From an uncultured Gammaproteobacteria bacterium (lineage in GTDB: Bacteria > Pseudomonadota > Gammaproteobacteria > GCA-001735895), in NCBI GenBank assembly GCA_913061315.1, contig CAJXUC010000028.1:1-42583 (forward strand): a DNA stretch of 42,583 nt, read 5' to 3'. Made by a program: the position numbers and the translations under genes. Within the stretch, counting starts at the first letter, position 1. Each line of letters begins with the position of its first letter. The notes beneath the pieces were generated by a model, which was not told where the DNA came from, did not search any database, and was given only the letters and a program-made list of their open reading frames with translations. Of the stretch, positions 1 through 8,063 are shown one piece after another.

Positions 1-49
1 ACGAGATAGCGTAGCGTCTCGTGGGCTCGGAGATGTGTATAAGAGACAG
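1..49. other. Nextera adapter with i7 index (not genomic)
   Basis: The first 49 bases are the tail of the Illumina P7/i7 oligonucleotide: acgagat, an 8-base index (agcgtagc), gtctcgtgggctcgg, then the transposon mosaic end AGATGTGTATAAGAGACAG. Genomic sequence starts at base 50. Translation through it gives the well-known artefactual peptide MCIRDR, so no protein start should be placed here. Confidence 0.98.
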
Positions 50-259
50 GAAAATGACACCAAAAGCAATAAAACCAGGAATTTCACGCAGGCTCTGTAA
101 AATTCCAATTTCTACGCCACTAAAGGCGGCCTGTTCAATCGCAAAGTTATTAATTAGTGCTTGCCAGGTTGCAAACGATAAAGGCACTGCAGCAGAAAAC
201 AGATAAAGAAAAAGTTCTGACCGTTGGTATTGCTGCTTAAACAGTCTGATCGGTAACAT
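50..259 (-). CDS. MFS transporter, N-terminal fragment (cut by contig end)
   Basis: An open frame starts with ATG at 259 and runs leftward into the adapter, giving 70 codons. The peptide begins MLPIRLFKQQYQRSEL, followed by a first membrane segment (LFLYLFSAAVPLSFATW) and then a stretch containing GVEIGILQSLREIPGF, typical of the first loop and second helix of a major facilitator superfamily transporter. The remaining ten or so helices lie off the contig. Substrate cannot be told from this part. It is divergent from the LysE-type exporter at 383, with about 120 bp between them for promoters. The identification is from remembered family pattern, so the superfamily call is moderate and anything narrower is unsupported. 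Confidence 0.7.
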
Positions 260-382
260 TTTTAACTCTTAACCTTTTGAATTTTTAGTGCAGAATATTG
301 GCGATAAGGATAGCATAAGAAAAATTATTGAAGGTTTAGTTTTCAATTAAAGCCATATTTTATTATCGTGTAGACTACTCCA

Positions 383-985
383 ATGGATACATTTATTTAT
401 GGCTTTTCGTTGGGTTTTTCATTAATTCTAGCCATTGGCTCACAAAACGCTTTCGTACTCAAACAAGGTTTAAAAGGCGAATACTTACTTCTCGTCTGCC
501 TAATATGCGCAGTCTCAGATGCTGTCTTAATACTGGTTGGTGTCAGTGGCTTTCATGGGCTTGTTTCAAATTACCCAGGAGTAGTTTCAATCGCCCGTTA
601 TGGTGGCGTTATTTTCTTATTCGTTTACGGTTTTCGAAGTTTCTTCAATGCTTGGCGCTCGTCAACCACTTTAAGTCCAAGTAACATAGTCAACGATAAC
701 TGGGTTAAATCCGCCCTCACCTGCCTCGCTTTTACCTGGTTAAATCCTCACGTATATTTAGATACCGTGGTATTGCTTGGTTCCATATCAGCGCAATTTT
801 CAAACGAACTAGTCTATTTTTCAAGCGGTGCAATCACCGCCTCTTTCACGTTCTTTTTTGCTTTGGGTTATGGTGCTCAATTCCTGCGCCCTATCTTCGC
901 TAAAGCTCGATCCTGGCAAATATTAGAGATTGTGATTGGCTGTATCATGTGGGCTATAGCAGGCAAACTATTATTTTTCCGATGA
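383..985 (+). CDS. argO: LysE/ArgO family amino-acid exporter
   Basis: A 200-residue inner-membrane protein, the usual length for the LysE/RhtB superfamily, which exports basic or other amino acids by proton exchange. The N-terminal helix carries the family signature LAIGSQNAFVLKQGLKGEY, and a mid-protein loop has WLNPHVYLDT, very close to the ArgO/LysE sequence. Five to six hydrophobic segments are visible across the length. An arginine or lysine exporter is the most likely role; the symbol is by similarity to E. coli ArgO and the exact substrate is inferred. No LysG/ArgP-type regulator is adjacent. It is convergent with the gene ending at 994, with only 8 bp between stops and no obvious terminator. 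Confidence 0.85.
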   Translation: MDTFIYGFSLGFSLILAIGSQNAFVLKQGLKGEYLLLVCLICAVSDAVLILVGVSGFHGLVSNYPGVVSIARYGGVIFLFVYGFRSFFNAWRSSTTLSPSNIVNDNWVKSALTCLAFTWLNPHVYLDTVVLLGSISAQFSNELVYFSSGAITASFTFFFALGYGAQFLRPIFAKARSWQILEIVIGCIMWAIAGKLLFFR

Positions 986-993
986 AGCAGAAT

Positions 994-2163
994 TCAACCT
1001 AATGTCGAGACAATATCTCGGCATCCATTAAACCTTGCGAACTTATTAAAAGCCTTGCTTAGCGACTCTGTAAAAGCGGTGTGGGGTAGAAATTCGGATT
1101 CGTAATGCAACGACTTTATTTCAAACACAGACAGCTTTCGATGTGCTTTACAATCGGCACGGGCGACGAATTTGTCACCATAAAGTATCGGCAGGCAAAA
1201 ATAGCCGAACTGTCGTTTTGGTGCTGGCACATAACATTCAATCAAGTAGTTAAACCCAAAAATATCCTGACCACGTTGACGCTGAATAATGACATTATCA
1301 AAAGGCGACAGGATTCGAACCGCTTTACTTAACCTCGGGGTGTCCTTGTCGAGTAACTCAGGCAAAACATAAACGATGTTATTGTTGTCGATGTCAAAAT
1401 TTACCAGCAGCTTCTGCTCTAGCTTAGTTTGCAGCCGCAAATCGATAGCATGTCTAAGTAACTTTCCTTTGCGTAGGTATACCATTGACCTGGCCGTTGC
1501 AAAACCATGTGCTCGAATCGCGCCATCGATCAAATAATCAGCATATTCGTCTAAGGTTGGTTCGCTGGTATCGACCCAATCCGGTATGACTCGCTCAGGT
1601 AAATCATAAACTTTTTGGAAACCCTCACGTCGGGTGACCATTAATTCACCCTGCATGAATAATTGCTCGAGTGCGCGTTTCGCAGGTTTCCAGTCCCACC
1701 ATCCTTTCTTGCCCTTGCGAGTCTCTTCAAAATCTCGTGCTAATAAGGCACCTTCTTGTCGAACCCGACAAAGCACTTGTTGAATGAGTTTTTTGTCACA
1801 GTTATTGAGCCAGTTTCGGTCACCATTGATTTGCTTCATTCTCGGTAAAGCAAATCGATAATCCCTCATAGGTAGCCAGGCCGCAGCATGAGACCAGTAT
1901 TCAAAAAGTTGGCGATCGGCAACCAACTCAGTGAGATACTGCGGTTTGTAACTAGACATTCGTGACCACAGCACATGATGATGAGCGCGTTCTACTACGG
2001 AGATGGTGTCGATTTGAATATAGCCAATCTGTTCAATAGCACGCAAAGTTGCCTGTTTACCGCGGCCAAAAGAATCTGCTTTGAGAAGTCCTTGCTGATT
2101 AAGCGCAATCCTCCTAAGTTTTTGTGCTTGTGGTGGTTGGTTTAATTTAATAGGTCGATTCAA
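994..2163 (-). CDS. ycaQ: YcaQ/AlkX-like winged-helix DNA glycosylase
   Basis: A 389-residue protein of the HTH_42/YcaQ family. E. coli YcaQ (AlkX) is a DNA glycosylase that unhooks interstrand cross-links, and Streptomyces AlkZ is a relative. The block GYIQIDTISVVERAHHHVLW contains Q50-I51-D52, matching the QxD catalytic motif of the AlkX branch (AlkZ has QxQ). The rest resembles tandem winged-helix domains plus a C-terminal beta domain. The start is TTG at 2163, overlapping the TGA stop of the upstream glutaredoxin-like gene in TTGA, so translational coupling is likely; the next Met is past residue 65, inside the conserved core, which supports the TTG. A genome-repair role is inferred from the family. 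Confidence 0.85.
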   Translation of the reverse strand: MNRPIKLNQPPQAQKLRRIALNQQGLLKADSFGRGKQATLRAIEQIGYIQIDTISVVERAHHHVLWSRMSSYKPQYLTELVADRQLFEYWSHAAAWLPMRDYRFALPRMKQINGDRNWLNNCDKKLIQQVLCRVRQEGALLARDFEETRKGKKGWWDWKPAKRALEQLFMQGELMVTRREGFQKVYDLPERVIPDWVDTSEPTLDEYADYLIDGAIRAHGFATARSMVYLRKGKLLRHAIDLRLQTKLEQKLLVNFDIDNNNIVYVLPELLDKDTPRLSKAVRILSPFDNVIIQRQRGQDIFGFNYLIECYVPAPKRQFGYFCLPILYGDKFVARADCKAHRKLSVFEIKSLHYESEFLPHTAFTESLSKAFNKFARFNGCRDIVSTLG

Positions 2164-2546
2164 CCAAACCGGCGGTCAAGATATTGATTAATAGTTGAGG
2201 AATCGTACATCCATTCTATAGACCCATCGTCATTGGTGATGCGCAAACAGGGAACTTGGTATTTACCACCTTCATTTATAAGCTCTTGATTCCATTGGGC
2301 ATCATTTCTGGCATCACGAGTTTCTATATTTAAGCCTAGACGATGAATAGACCGCCGAGTTTTAACGCAAAAAGGGCATTGATTGAAGTGATAAAGCTTC
2401 ATACCAGCCGTATTAACGTCCAGCTGTTTGCGCTGTTCAGGGGTGACTACCGGAGGAGTCGGCAATGTCATCCAGTTAATTAAGATGACCATTTGGGCCA
2501 AAGGCCAACGGATTAAACGGAAAAAATATTTCATAGTTTCAAACAT
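2160..2546 (-). CDS. Membrane-anchored glutaredoxin-like protein
   Basis: A 128-residue protein. Residues about 6-30 form one hydrophobic segment, likely a signal anchor, followed by a linker and a thioredoxin-fold glutaredoxin/GST N-terminal domain with the redox pair C57-P-F-C60 (motif FNQCPFCVKTRRS). A cis-Pro lies in VPCLRI and the helix YDSSTINQYL is typical of the GST-N/glutaredoxin fold. It probably reduces disulfides or glutathione adducts at the inner membrane; substrate unknown. It is the first gene of a two-gene unit with ycaQ, joined by a 4-base overlap. The orientation of the redox domain (cytoplasmic or periplasmic) cannot be settled from sequence: the basic residues K6, R10 and R13 flank the hydrophobic stretch on its N side, suggesting a cytoplasmic N terminus. 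Confidence 0.8.
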   Translation of the reverse strand: MFETMKYFFRLIRWPLAQMVILINWMTLPTPPVVTPEQRKQLDVNTAGMKLYHFNQCPFCVKTRRSIHRLGLNIETRDARNDAQWNQELINEGGKYQVPCLRITNDDGSIEWMYDSSTINQYLDRRFG

Positions 2547-2949
2547 TAAGTCGATAGAATAGCCTTAAAAAGGACATACAAATAGAAAAGGACAAGTTAA
2601 TTAAACTAATTATTTGTGTGTCTTAGGATTTAGCTAAAACACACCTGTAAATAATCAATAAATCTAATTTTGCTTTATTTATGACCACTCTGCCAATGTT
2701 TTTTACCTATATTGAAGATTGATTGATTGAACTTGAATTTTAATAGTTTAAATTGTAAACAGACATTATGTTAAACGGAAAAAAATGTGTGATAAACAAT
2801 ACATTATTAGCTTCAAATTATTGCATCCTTGTTTTGAAGTAATAATTGCGCGCTAAAAGCCATTAAGATACTGTTTCATAGAAGATCTTTTTGGCCAAAA
2901 ATATGGTTCAGCTCATTGTAAAATTCAATTTCCCCCAGCAGAAAAAAAC
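2547..2949. other. Divergent intergenic region (promoters for grx-like operon and mlaA)
   Basis: 403 bp of very AT-rich DNA between two divergent genes. No open frame of interest, tRNA or repeat was recognised on either strand. It must hold both promoters, but no confident -35/-10 pair could be singled out. Confidence 0.5.
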
Positions 2950-3729
2950 ATGAATAAAACTTTAATAACCACCTTAATTTTATTGAACAGCCTTCTTATG
3001 TCAGGTTGTGCATCACTTGAGGGACCGACTGACCCAAGTGACCCATTTGAGAGTTATAACCGCAGCATGAACTCATTTAACTCAAACGTTGACCGCTATG
3101 TGCTAAAACCAGTTGCTCAGGGCTACAACGCGGTTACACCCACATTCGTGCAAAAGGGTGTTGGCAATTTTTTTAGTAACTTAGATGATGTTGTGGTTAT
3201 CTTTAATGATTTATTTCAATTCAAATTTAAACAATTAGCCTCTGACACTGGTCGTGTAGTAATTAACACGACTATTGGTCTATTTGGTTTAATTGACTGG
3301 GCATCTGACATGGGGTTGGAGAAGCACAATGAAGATTTTGGCCAAACCTTAGGCCACTGGGGTGTCTCAAGCGGGCCTTATCTCATTTTACCTTTCTTTG
3401 GGCCTAGCACCGTTCGAGATGCCGGCGGGATGTTAACGGATAGCGCTTACTTTGATCCAATTAACAATGAGGTCGATGAACCCTGGGTTTTTCCCAATCG
3501 AAATAGAAACACATCGACTGCTTTAACTGTTGTGAAAGTTATTGATTTACGCGCTGGTTTACTAAAAGCCGAAAGTGTTTTGAATGAAGCCGCACTAGAC
3601 CCCTACATTTATCTTCGTGAAGCTTTTTTACAACGACGGAACAACTTAGTTCATGATGGCAATCCACCTGTTAATAAAGATTCAGATATCGATGACCTAT
3701 TTGATGAAGACGATATATTTGAAGACTAA
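2950..3729 (+). CDS. mlaA: MlaA (VacJ) outer-membrane lipoprotein
   Basis: A 259-residue lipoprotein: signal peptide with lipobox LMSGC, Cys20 being the lipidated residue. The mature part has the MlaA signature DPFESYNRSMNSFN and a conserved block FGQTLGHWGVSSGPYLILP, followed by FFGPSTVRDAGG. In E. coli MlaA sits as a donut in the outer-membrane inner leaflet with porins and removes mislocalised phospholipids, passing them to MlaC and the MlaFEDB transporter. Those partners are not in this window. The C-terminus is acidic (SDIDDLFDEDDIFED). The gene appears monocistronic, with a 180-bp gap to rdgC. Confidence 0.95.
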   Translation: MNKTLITTLILLNSLLMSGCASLEGPTDPSDPFESYNRSMNSFNSNVDRYVLKPVAQGYNAVTPTFVQKGVGNFFSNLDDVVVIFNDLFQFKFKQLASDTGRVVINTTIGLFGLIDWASDMGLEKHNEDFGQTLGHWGVSSGPYLILPFFGPSTVRDAGGMLTDSAYFDPINNEVDEPWVFPNRNRNTSTALTVVKVIDLRAGLLKAESVLNEAALDPYIYLREAFLQRRNNLVHDGNPPVNKDSDIDDLFDEDDIFED

Positions 3730-3907
3730 TATTGACAACTTATATCTTAGTAACATAACTTTCTGATTATAGCTTTTCGATTGGATGTTGTTAAAATACG
3801 ATGCACTACAATTTCTGCTTTACGTCACTCTTTCCTCTTTAAAGATACTTGGTTTGGCGTCATTCAATATTTATATTTAACACTACTTTTAAGGAAAAAA
3901 GCCCTCC

Positions 3908-4825
3908 ATGTGGTTCAAAAACTTACAACTTTACCGTTTTACTCAACCCATTGAATTAACAATTGAATCGCTATCAGAGCAATTGGCCGAGCATAGCTTT
4001 AAACCCTGCGGTAGCCAAGAGCTCAGTCGGGCCGGGTGGGTGTCGCCTTTGGGTCGACATAGTGAAGAACTTGTCCATGCATCTAGTGGCTATTTTATGG
4101 TTTGCTCTAAACGCCAAGATAAAATATTACCGTCTTCTGTCGTAAATGACTTTCTCGAAGAGCAAGTGCACGAAATTGAATCAACAGAATCACGCAAAAT
4201 CTCTCGTAAGGAACGCAGTTCAATAAAAGAAGAAGTAATCTTTAGTTTAATGCCCAAGGCATTTTCCCGTTCTTCTTTACAATTTGCCTATATTTCTTTG
4301 CGTGATAATCTTTTAGTTATTAATGCGTCTTCAGAGAAACGGGCTGAAGAGTTAATTCAAAACTTACGCGAAGCGGTTGGGTCATTACCTTTGATTCCAT
4401 TAGTCGCTAAAAATTTGCCAATAGACCTAATGACTCAGTGGGTTAATAGTGGTGAGTTAACAGACAATTTTGTACTTGGTGAAGAATGTGAATTAAGAGA
4501 CAATGCCGACGTGAGCGGTGTTGTACGATGTAAAAATCAAAATCTCAGTAGTGATGAAATACTGAATCATCTCAAAACTGGCATGCATGTCAGTAAACTG
4601 GCATTGACTTGGCACGAGCGTGTTGAATTTTTGCTCGATGAAAAAATGGCGGTAAAGCGATTACGCTTTAGTGATTTAATTCAGGAAAAAGCTGCTGAGA
4701 CTGAAGTGGATGATGTTGCTGGCCAATTTGATGTGGATTTTTCAATAATGACCTTAGAGCTGTCACAGTTTGTAGAAGCTTTGATGTCAGCCCTAGGTGG
4801 TGAAACCGAATCAACCAAACCCTAA
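3908..4825 (+). CDS. rdgC: Recombination-associated protein RdgC
   Basis: A 305-residue protein that aligns by eye along its whole length with RdgC, beginning MWFKNLQLYRFT and continuing with AGWVSPLG and SKLALTWHER, landmarks of the family. RdgC forms a ring-shaped dimer around duplex DNA, and in E. coli limits RecA loading; it is found mainly in beta- and gammaproteobacteria, so it helps the taxonomic call. It lies alone between mlaA and a perfect palindrome at 4827-4848. Confidence 0.95.
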   Translation: MWFKNLQLYRFTQPIELTIESLSEQLAEHSFKPCGSQELSRAGWVSPLGRHSEELVHASSGYFMVCSKRQDKILPSSVVNDFLEEQVHEIESTESRKISRKERSSIKEEVIFSLMPKAFSRSSLQFAYISLRDNLLVINASSEKRAEELIQNLREAVGSLPLIPLVAKNLPIDLMTQWVNSGELTDNFVLGEECELRDNADVSGVVRCKNQNLSSDEILNHLKTGMHVSKLALTWHERVEFLLDEKMAVKRLRFSDLIQEKAAETEVDDVAGQFDVDFSIMTLELSQFVEALMSALGGETESTKP

Positions 4826-4826
4826 T

Positions 4827-4848
4827 GTTAGCTATAAATATAGCTAAC
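4827..4848. repeat. Perfect palindrome just after rdgC stop
   Basis: GTTAGCTATA-AA-TATAGCTAAC is a 10-bp perfect inverted repeat with a 2-base centre starting 1 bp after the rdgC stop. It could be a hairpin that ends rdgC transcription or protects its mRNA end, but no U-run follows immediately. The rest of the gap to 5084 shows no recognisable gene. Confidence 0.5.
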
Positions 4849-5084
4849 GACACTGGCGCTTTAATTTGATTCAAAAAATTCCTCACTAGGCAACCTAGGG
4901 TTAATTAATGCCAGTGAATAAACGGCTGAGGTAACTGTGCATCGGCTATACCACTGGTGCATCGTCAGATAATCCAATTCTTTCACTTAGATCCTGGCTT
5001 TCAAATTGAGTGATTATCAATGCGGTCAATCGTGTCTTTAATAATGGGCATGGTGGCAAAGCGAGCCCGCACAGATAAGAGCCT

Positions 5085-6089
5085 TTATTTGGTATTTGTA
5101 ATCACTACACAACCACCAAACCCACCTTGCTCTACAAGTTGATGAGACTTATCTATATCGGACATCGGTAATACATGAGCAATACGATGTTGGAATGCAT
5201 TGCTCTCAAGCTTTGTATTAATATCTCTAATCGCAGCCTGTTTGGCATGTTCTGGCATGGCATAAACAATCACTAAACGAATGGTTAAATCCATAAACAT
5301 CATTTTCAAAAAAGGAAGCTGAGGCTCTTTTATCTGTGCCGAAGAGTAACTGGCAATGGTGCCACTGGTTGCGATAACCTTAAGAACCTCTGGCAGATTA
5401 GCACCAAATTCAACATCGATAACTCGATGAACTTTTTCACTGTTCGTAAACGACAATAGTGTTTCGCTCCAGTTGACTTGTCGATGATTCACCACATAAT
5501 CAGCACCGATAGCTTCACAAGCAGACTTATCAGCATCATTACTGGCTGTCGCAATTACCTTAGCACCCGCTTGTTTTGCCCATTGAATCGCATAATAACC
5601 AACGCGCCCAGCACCTCCAGTCACTAAAATTGTTTTGCCTTCAACAGACCCATCAGAGAAAACACAACGATGTGCAGTCATAACAGGAATACCCAAACAA
5701 GCACCTATTTCAAACGACGTATTGTCAGCTAATATAGGGGCACGATTTGAATCAACCGTAATATATTCAGCAGCCGTTCCAAAGCGTCGACCATATTGTG
5801 CTTGATAAACCCAAACTCGTTCGCCTATTCTGCGGGTTGATACGCCATCACCAACCGCATCAATAATACCTGCACCATCACTATGGGGAATCACTAAACC
5901 ATTATCCAGCAAATTTGGAAAAGCCCCCGCACGTTTTTTTACATCCGAAGGGTTAACACCACTGGTAACTAATCGAATCAGTACTTCGCCAGCCGCTGGT
6001 TCTGGCTTTTCCAGTTCGCCTCTTGTTAAAACATCAGTCGCTTCGCCGAATGATTCAAACCAAGCTGCTTGCATTTTTGTATTGTTCAT
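5085..6089 (-). CDS. NADPH:quinone oxidoreductase-like MDR enzyme
   Basis: A 334-residue zinc-independent medium-chain dehydrogenase/reductase. The N-terminal GroES-like domain carries VTSGVNPSDVKKRAG, typical of the quinone oxidoreductase branch, followed by a Rossmann domain with the nucleotide motif VTGGAGRVGYYAIQWAKQAG. Structural and catalytic zinc ligands of true alcohol dehydrogenases are not seen, supporting a QOR-type NADPH-dependent reductase. Physiological substrate is unknown. It follows the SDR gene on the same strand after 25 bp, so the two are probably co-transcribed and may act in one detoxification or degradation route; that link is inferred. Confidence 0.88.
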   Translation of the reverse strand: MNNTKMQAAWFESFGEATDVLTRGELEKPEPAAGEVLIRLVTSGVNPSDVKKRAGAFPNLLDNGLVIPHSDGAGIIDAVGDGVSTRRIGERVWVYQAQYGRRFGTAAEYITVDSNRAPILADNTSFEIGACLGIPVMTAHRCVFSDGSVEGKTILVTGGAGRVGYYAIQWAKQAGAKVIATASNDADKSACEAIGADYVVNHRQVNWSETLLSFTNSEKVHRVIDVEFGANLPEVLKVIATSGTIASYSSAQIKEPQLPFLKMMFMDLTIRLVIVYAMPEHAKQAAIRDINTKLESNAFQHRIAHVLPMSDIDKSHQLVEQGGFGGCVVITNTK

Positions 6090-6114
6090 TATTAAGAATT
6101 ATCCTTTTAAAACT

Positions 6115-6915
6115 TCAATCTAACCAGTTAGATAGACCTTCAGTATGGCCGTCAATACTGAGAGATTGTCCTGAAATATTAGCGCCCGAGTCTGAACTGA
6201 TAAAAGTAGCCATATTGGCAATATCTTGTGCATTAACAAATTTTCTCAGTGAACTTTGACGCTGATAAACGTCACGTATTTCACTTGGCTTCATGCCACG
6301 CTCCATTGCGTCTCTGTCAATCACACCATCAATCCGAGGCCCTTCCACACAACCAGGGCAAATTGCATTCACTCGAATAGCAAAAGGCCCCAACTCCATT
6401 GCCCAGGTTTTAGTTAATCCAATAATCGCCCATTTGGCAGCAACATAGGGCGACCTTAATGGCGTACCAAATAACCCAGCATTTGATGACATATTAATAA
6501 TTGACCCACCACATGCCAGCTTCAGCAACGGCACCGCTTGTCGGGTAACGAGAAAAGTACCTCGTAAATCTACTGCAAGCGTTCTATCCCAGTCCTCTAT
6601 TGCAACATCCTCTATTGCCGCTGCCGCACCCGAAATACCGGCATTGTTAACCAAAATATCAAGGCGACCGTGTTGCTTTTTTAAGTCGTCAAACATTGAC
6701 TTAACTTGGCTTTCATTAGAAACATCGCACACACTGGCTGTCAATGTAGGATGATTATTTAGGCATTCGTCTAACATTGTCTGCGATATATCACAGGTAT
6801 GAACTTTGGCTCCCATAGCGAGATAAGCCTCAACCATGATTCGACCAATACCCGATCCACCAGCCGTTACCAGTACCACTTTATCGCACAATGAACTTAC
6901 TTGTTTGACTGTCAT
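6115..6915 (-). CDS. SDR-family oxidoreductase
   Basis: A 266-residue classical short-chain dehydrogenase/reductase. The cofactor motif is VTAGGSGIGR (residues 16-25), the NNAG motif is at 90-93, and the catalytic residues are Ser143/Ser144 region, Tyr157 and Lys161 in SPYVAAKWAIIGLTK. The motif PG followed by CVEGPRIDGV and the C-terminal GQSLSIDGHTEG fit the family. An acidic residue (D42) after beta strand 2 suggests NAD(H) preference. Substrate unknown. First gene of a probable two-gene unit with the MDR enzyme downstream, and divergent from dapA across 162 bp. Confidence 0.9.
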   Translation of the reverse strand: MTVKQVSSLCDKVVLVTAGGSGIGRIMVEAYLAMGAKVHTCDISQTMLDECLNNHPTLTASVCDVSNESQVKSMFDDLKKQHGRLDILVNNAGISGAAAAIEDVAIEDWDRTLAVDLRGTFLVTRQAVPLLKLACGGSIINMSSNAGLFGTPLRSPYVAAKWAIIGLTKTWAMELGPFAIRVNAICPGCVEGPRIDGVIDRDAMERGMKPSEIRDVYQRQSSLRKFVNAQDIANMATFISSDSGANISGQSLSIDGHTEGLSNWLD

Positions 6916-7077
6916 AACTATTCCCGTTGTTTCGCTTTTGGCGCACTTTAAACTAATGCTGTGACTATTTACAAAGATAAATCAGATGCAAGCATAGTTT
7001 GGTTGAATATTAATTGTACCCACGCCCGAAGGCTCGTTATAATTAACTACTTATATTCAATCTCTTAGGCATAGGGC

Positions 7078-7959
7078 ATGGCATTATTTTCTGGATCACT
7101 GGTCGCAATGGTAACTCCGTTTCGCAATGGAAAGCTTGATGAAGAAGCCCTTCGTCAGCTGACTCATTGGCACATCGAACAGGGCACTAATGGTTTAGTA
7201 CCCGTCGGAACGACAGGAGAGTCCCCATCATTAAGTAGTTTTGAGCATAAACGTATAATTGAAATTGTTGTAGCTGAAGCCTCTGGTCGGGTACCCGTTG
7301 TTGCCGGTGCAGGTTCAAACAATCCAATCGAAGCCATTGAATATAGCTTGCATGCTGAAGAAGTCGGGGCAGATGGTTTGCTTCATGTCGCTGGTTATTA
7401 CAATCGTCCCAAACAACCCGGTCTTTATGCCCATTTTAAAATGGTCCATGACGCCTGCAATCTACCCATTATTTTATATAACATACCACCACGCGCGATT
7501 GTCGACATAGAAGTTGAAACAATGGCTAAACTAGCTGAATTGCCTCGCATTGTTGGCGTCAAAGACGCCACTTGTGATTTGTCGCGTCCGTTACAAGAAA
7601 GAATGCACATAAAGTCTGAATTTACCTGGTTATCAGGAGAAGATGCAACCGCAGTAGCCTATAATGCAGGTGGTGGTAATGGCTGTATTTCAGTTACTGC
7701 TAATGTCGCACCTGCACTTTGTGCACAAATGCAAAAAGCCTGCACAGAAGGTGACTTTGAGACCGCTCTTTCTATACAGGATGATCTTATGGCATTGCAT
7801 TCAACCCTATTTACAGAACCTAGTCCAGCGGGGGCCAAGTATGCGGTATCCAGATTAGGCCATTGTGTTGAAGATTGTCGTGTTCCCGTTATGCCACTTT
7901 CTAAAGAAGCAAAGAAAAGTATTGATGCTGCAATGGATGGATTGGGTTTATTGTCTTAA
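7078..7959 (+). CDS. dapA: 4-hydroxy-tetrahydrodipicolinate synthase
   Basis: A 293-residue TIM-barrel lyase that condenses pyruvate with aspartate semialdehyde, the first committed step of diaminopimelate/lysine synthesis. Visible are the GTTGESP motif (44-50), Tyr107, Tyr134 in LYNIPPRA, and the Schiff-base lysine Lys162 in GVKDAT; Arg139 binds the second substrate. Length matches E. coli DapA (292). A short purine-rich AGGG precedes the ATG. In most gammaproteobacteria dapA is followed by bamC; here the next gene is dapC, 104 bp downstream, extending the pathway cluster. Lysine feedback is likely but is not readable from this sequence alone. Confidence 0.96.
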   Translation: MALFSGSLVAMVTPFRNGKLDEEALRQLTHWHIEQGTNGLVPVGTTGESPSLSSFEHKRIIEIVVAEASGRVPVVAGAGSNNPIEAIEYSLHAEEVGADGLLHVAGYYNRPKQPGLYAHFKMVHDACNLPIILYNIPPRAIVDIEVETMAKLAELPRIVGVKDATCDLSRPLQERMHIKSEFTWLSGEDATAVAYNAGGGNGCISVTANVAPALCAQMQKACTEGDFETALSIQDDLMALHSTLFTEPSPAGAKYAVSRLGHCVEDCRVPVMPLSKEAKKSIDAAMDGLGLLS

Positions 7960-8063
7960 CGGATTGAACATTTTTACTAGACCAAGTTAATTAACTGAAC
8001 TCAATCAATGCATTTAATAAAAATGACTGTTGATTTGGTTGGCTAAACTAGACCTTAAATTTT

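Noticed and set aside
21..206. 61-codon frame starting in the first bases (MGSEMCIRDR...)
   Set aside because: Starts inside the adapter; the real gene in this DNA is the minus-strand MFS fragment.
4861..4986. 42-codon minus-strand frame (LDYLTMHQWYSRCTV...) plus an adjacent piece RARFATMPIIKDTIDRI
   Set aside because: Could be scraps of a decayed gene behind the MDR reductase, but no family was recognised and frames conflict, so no call was made.
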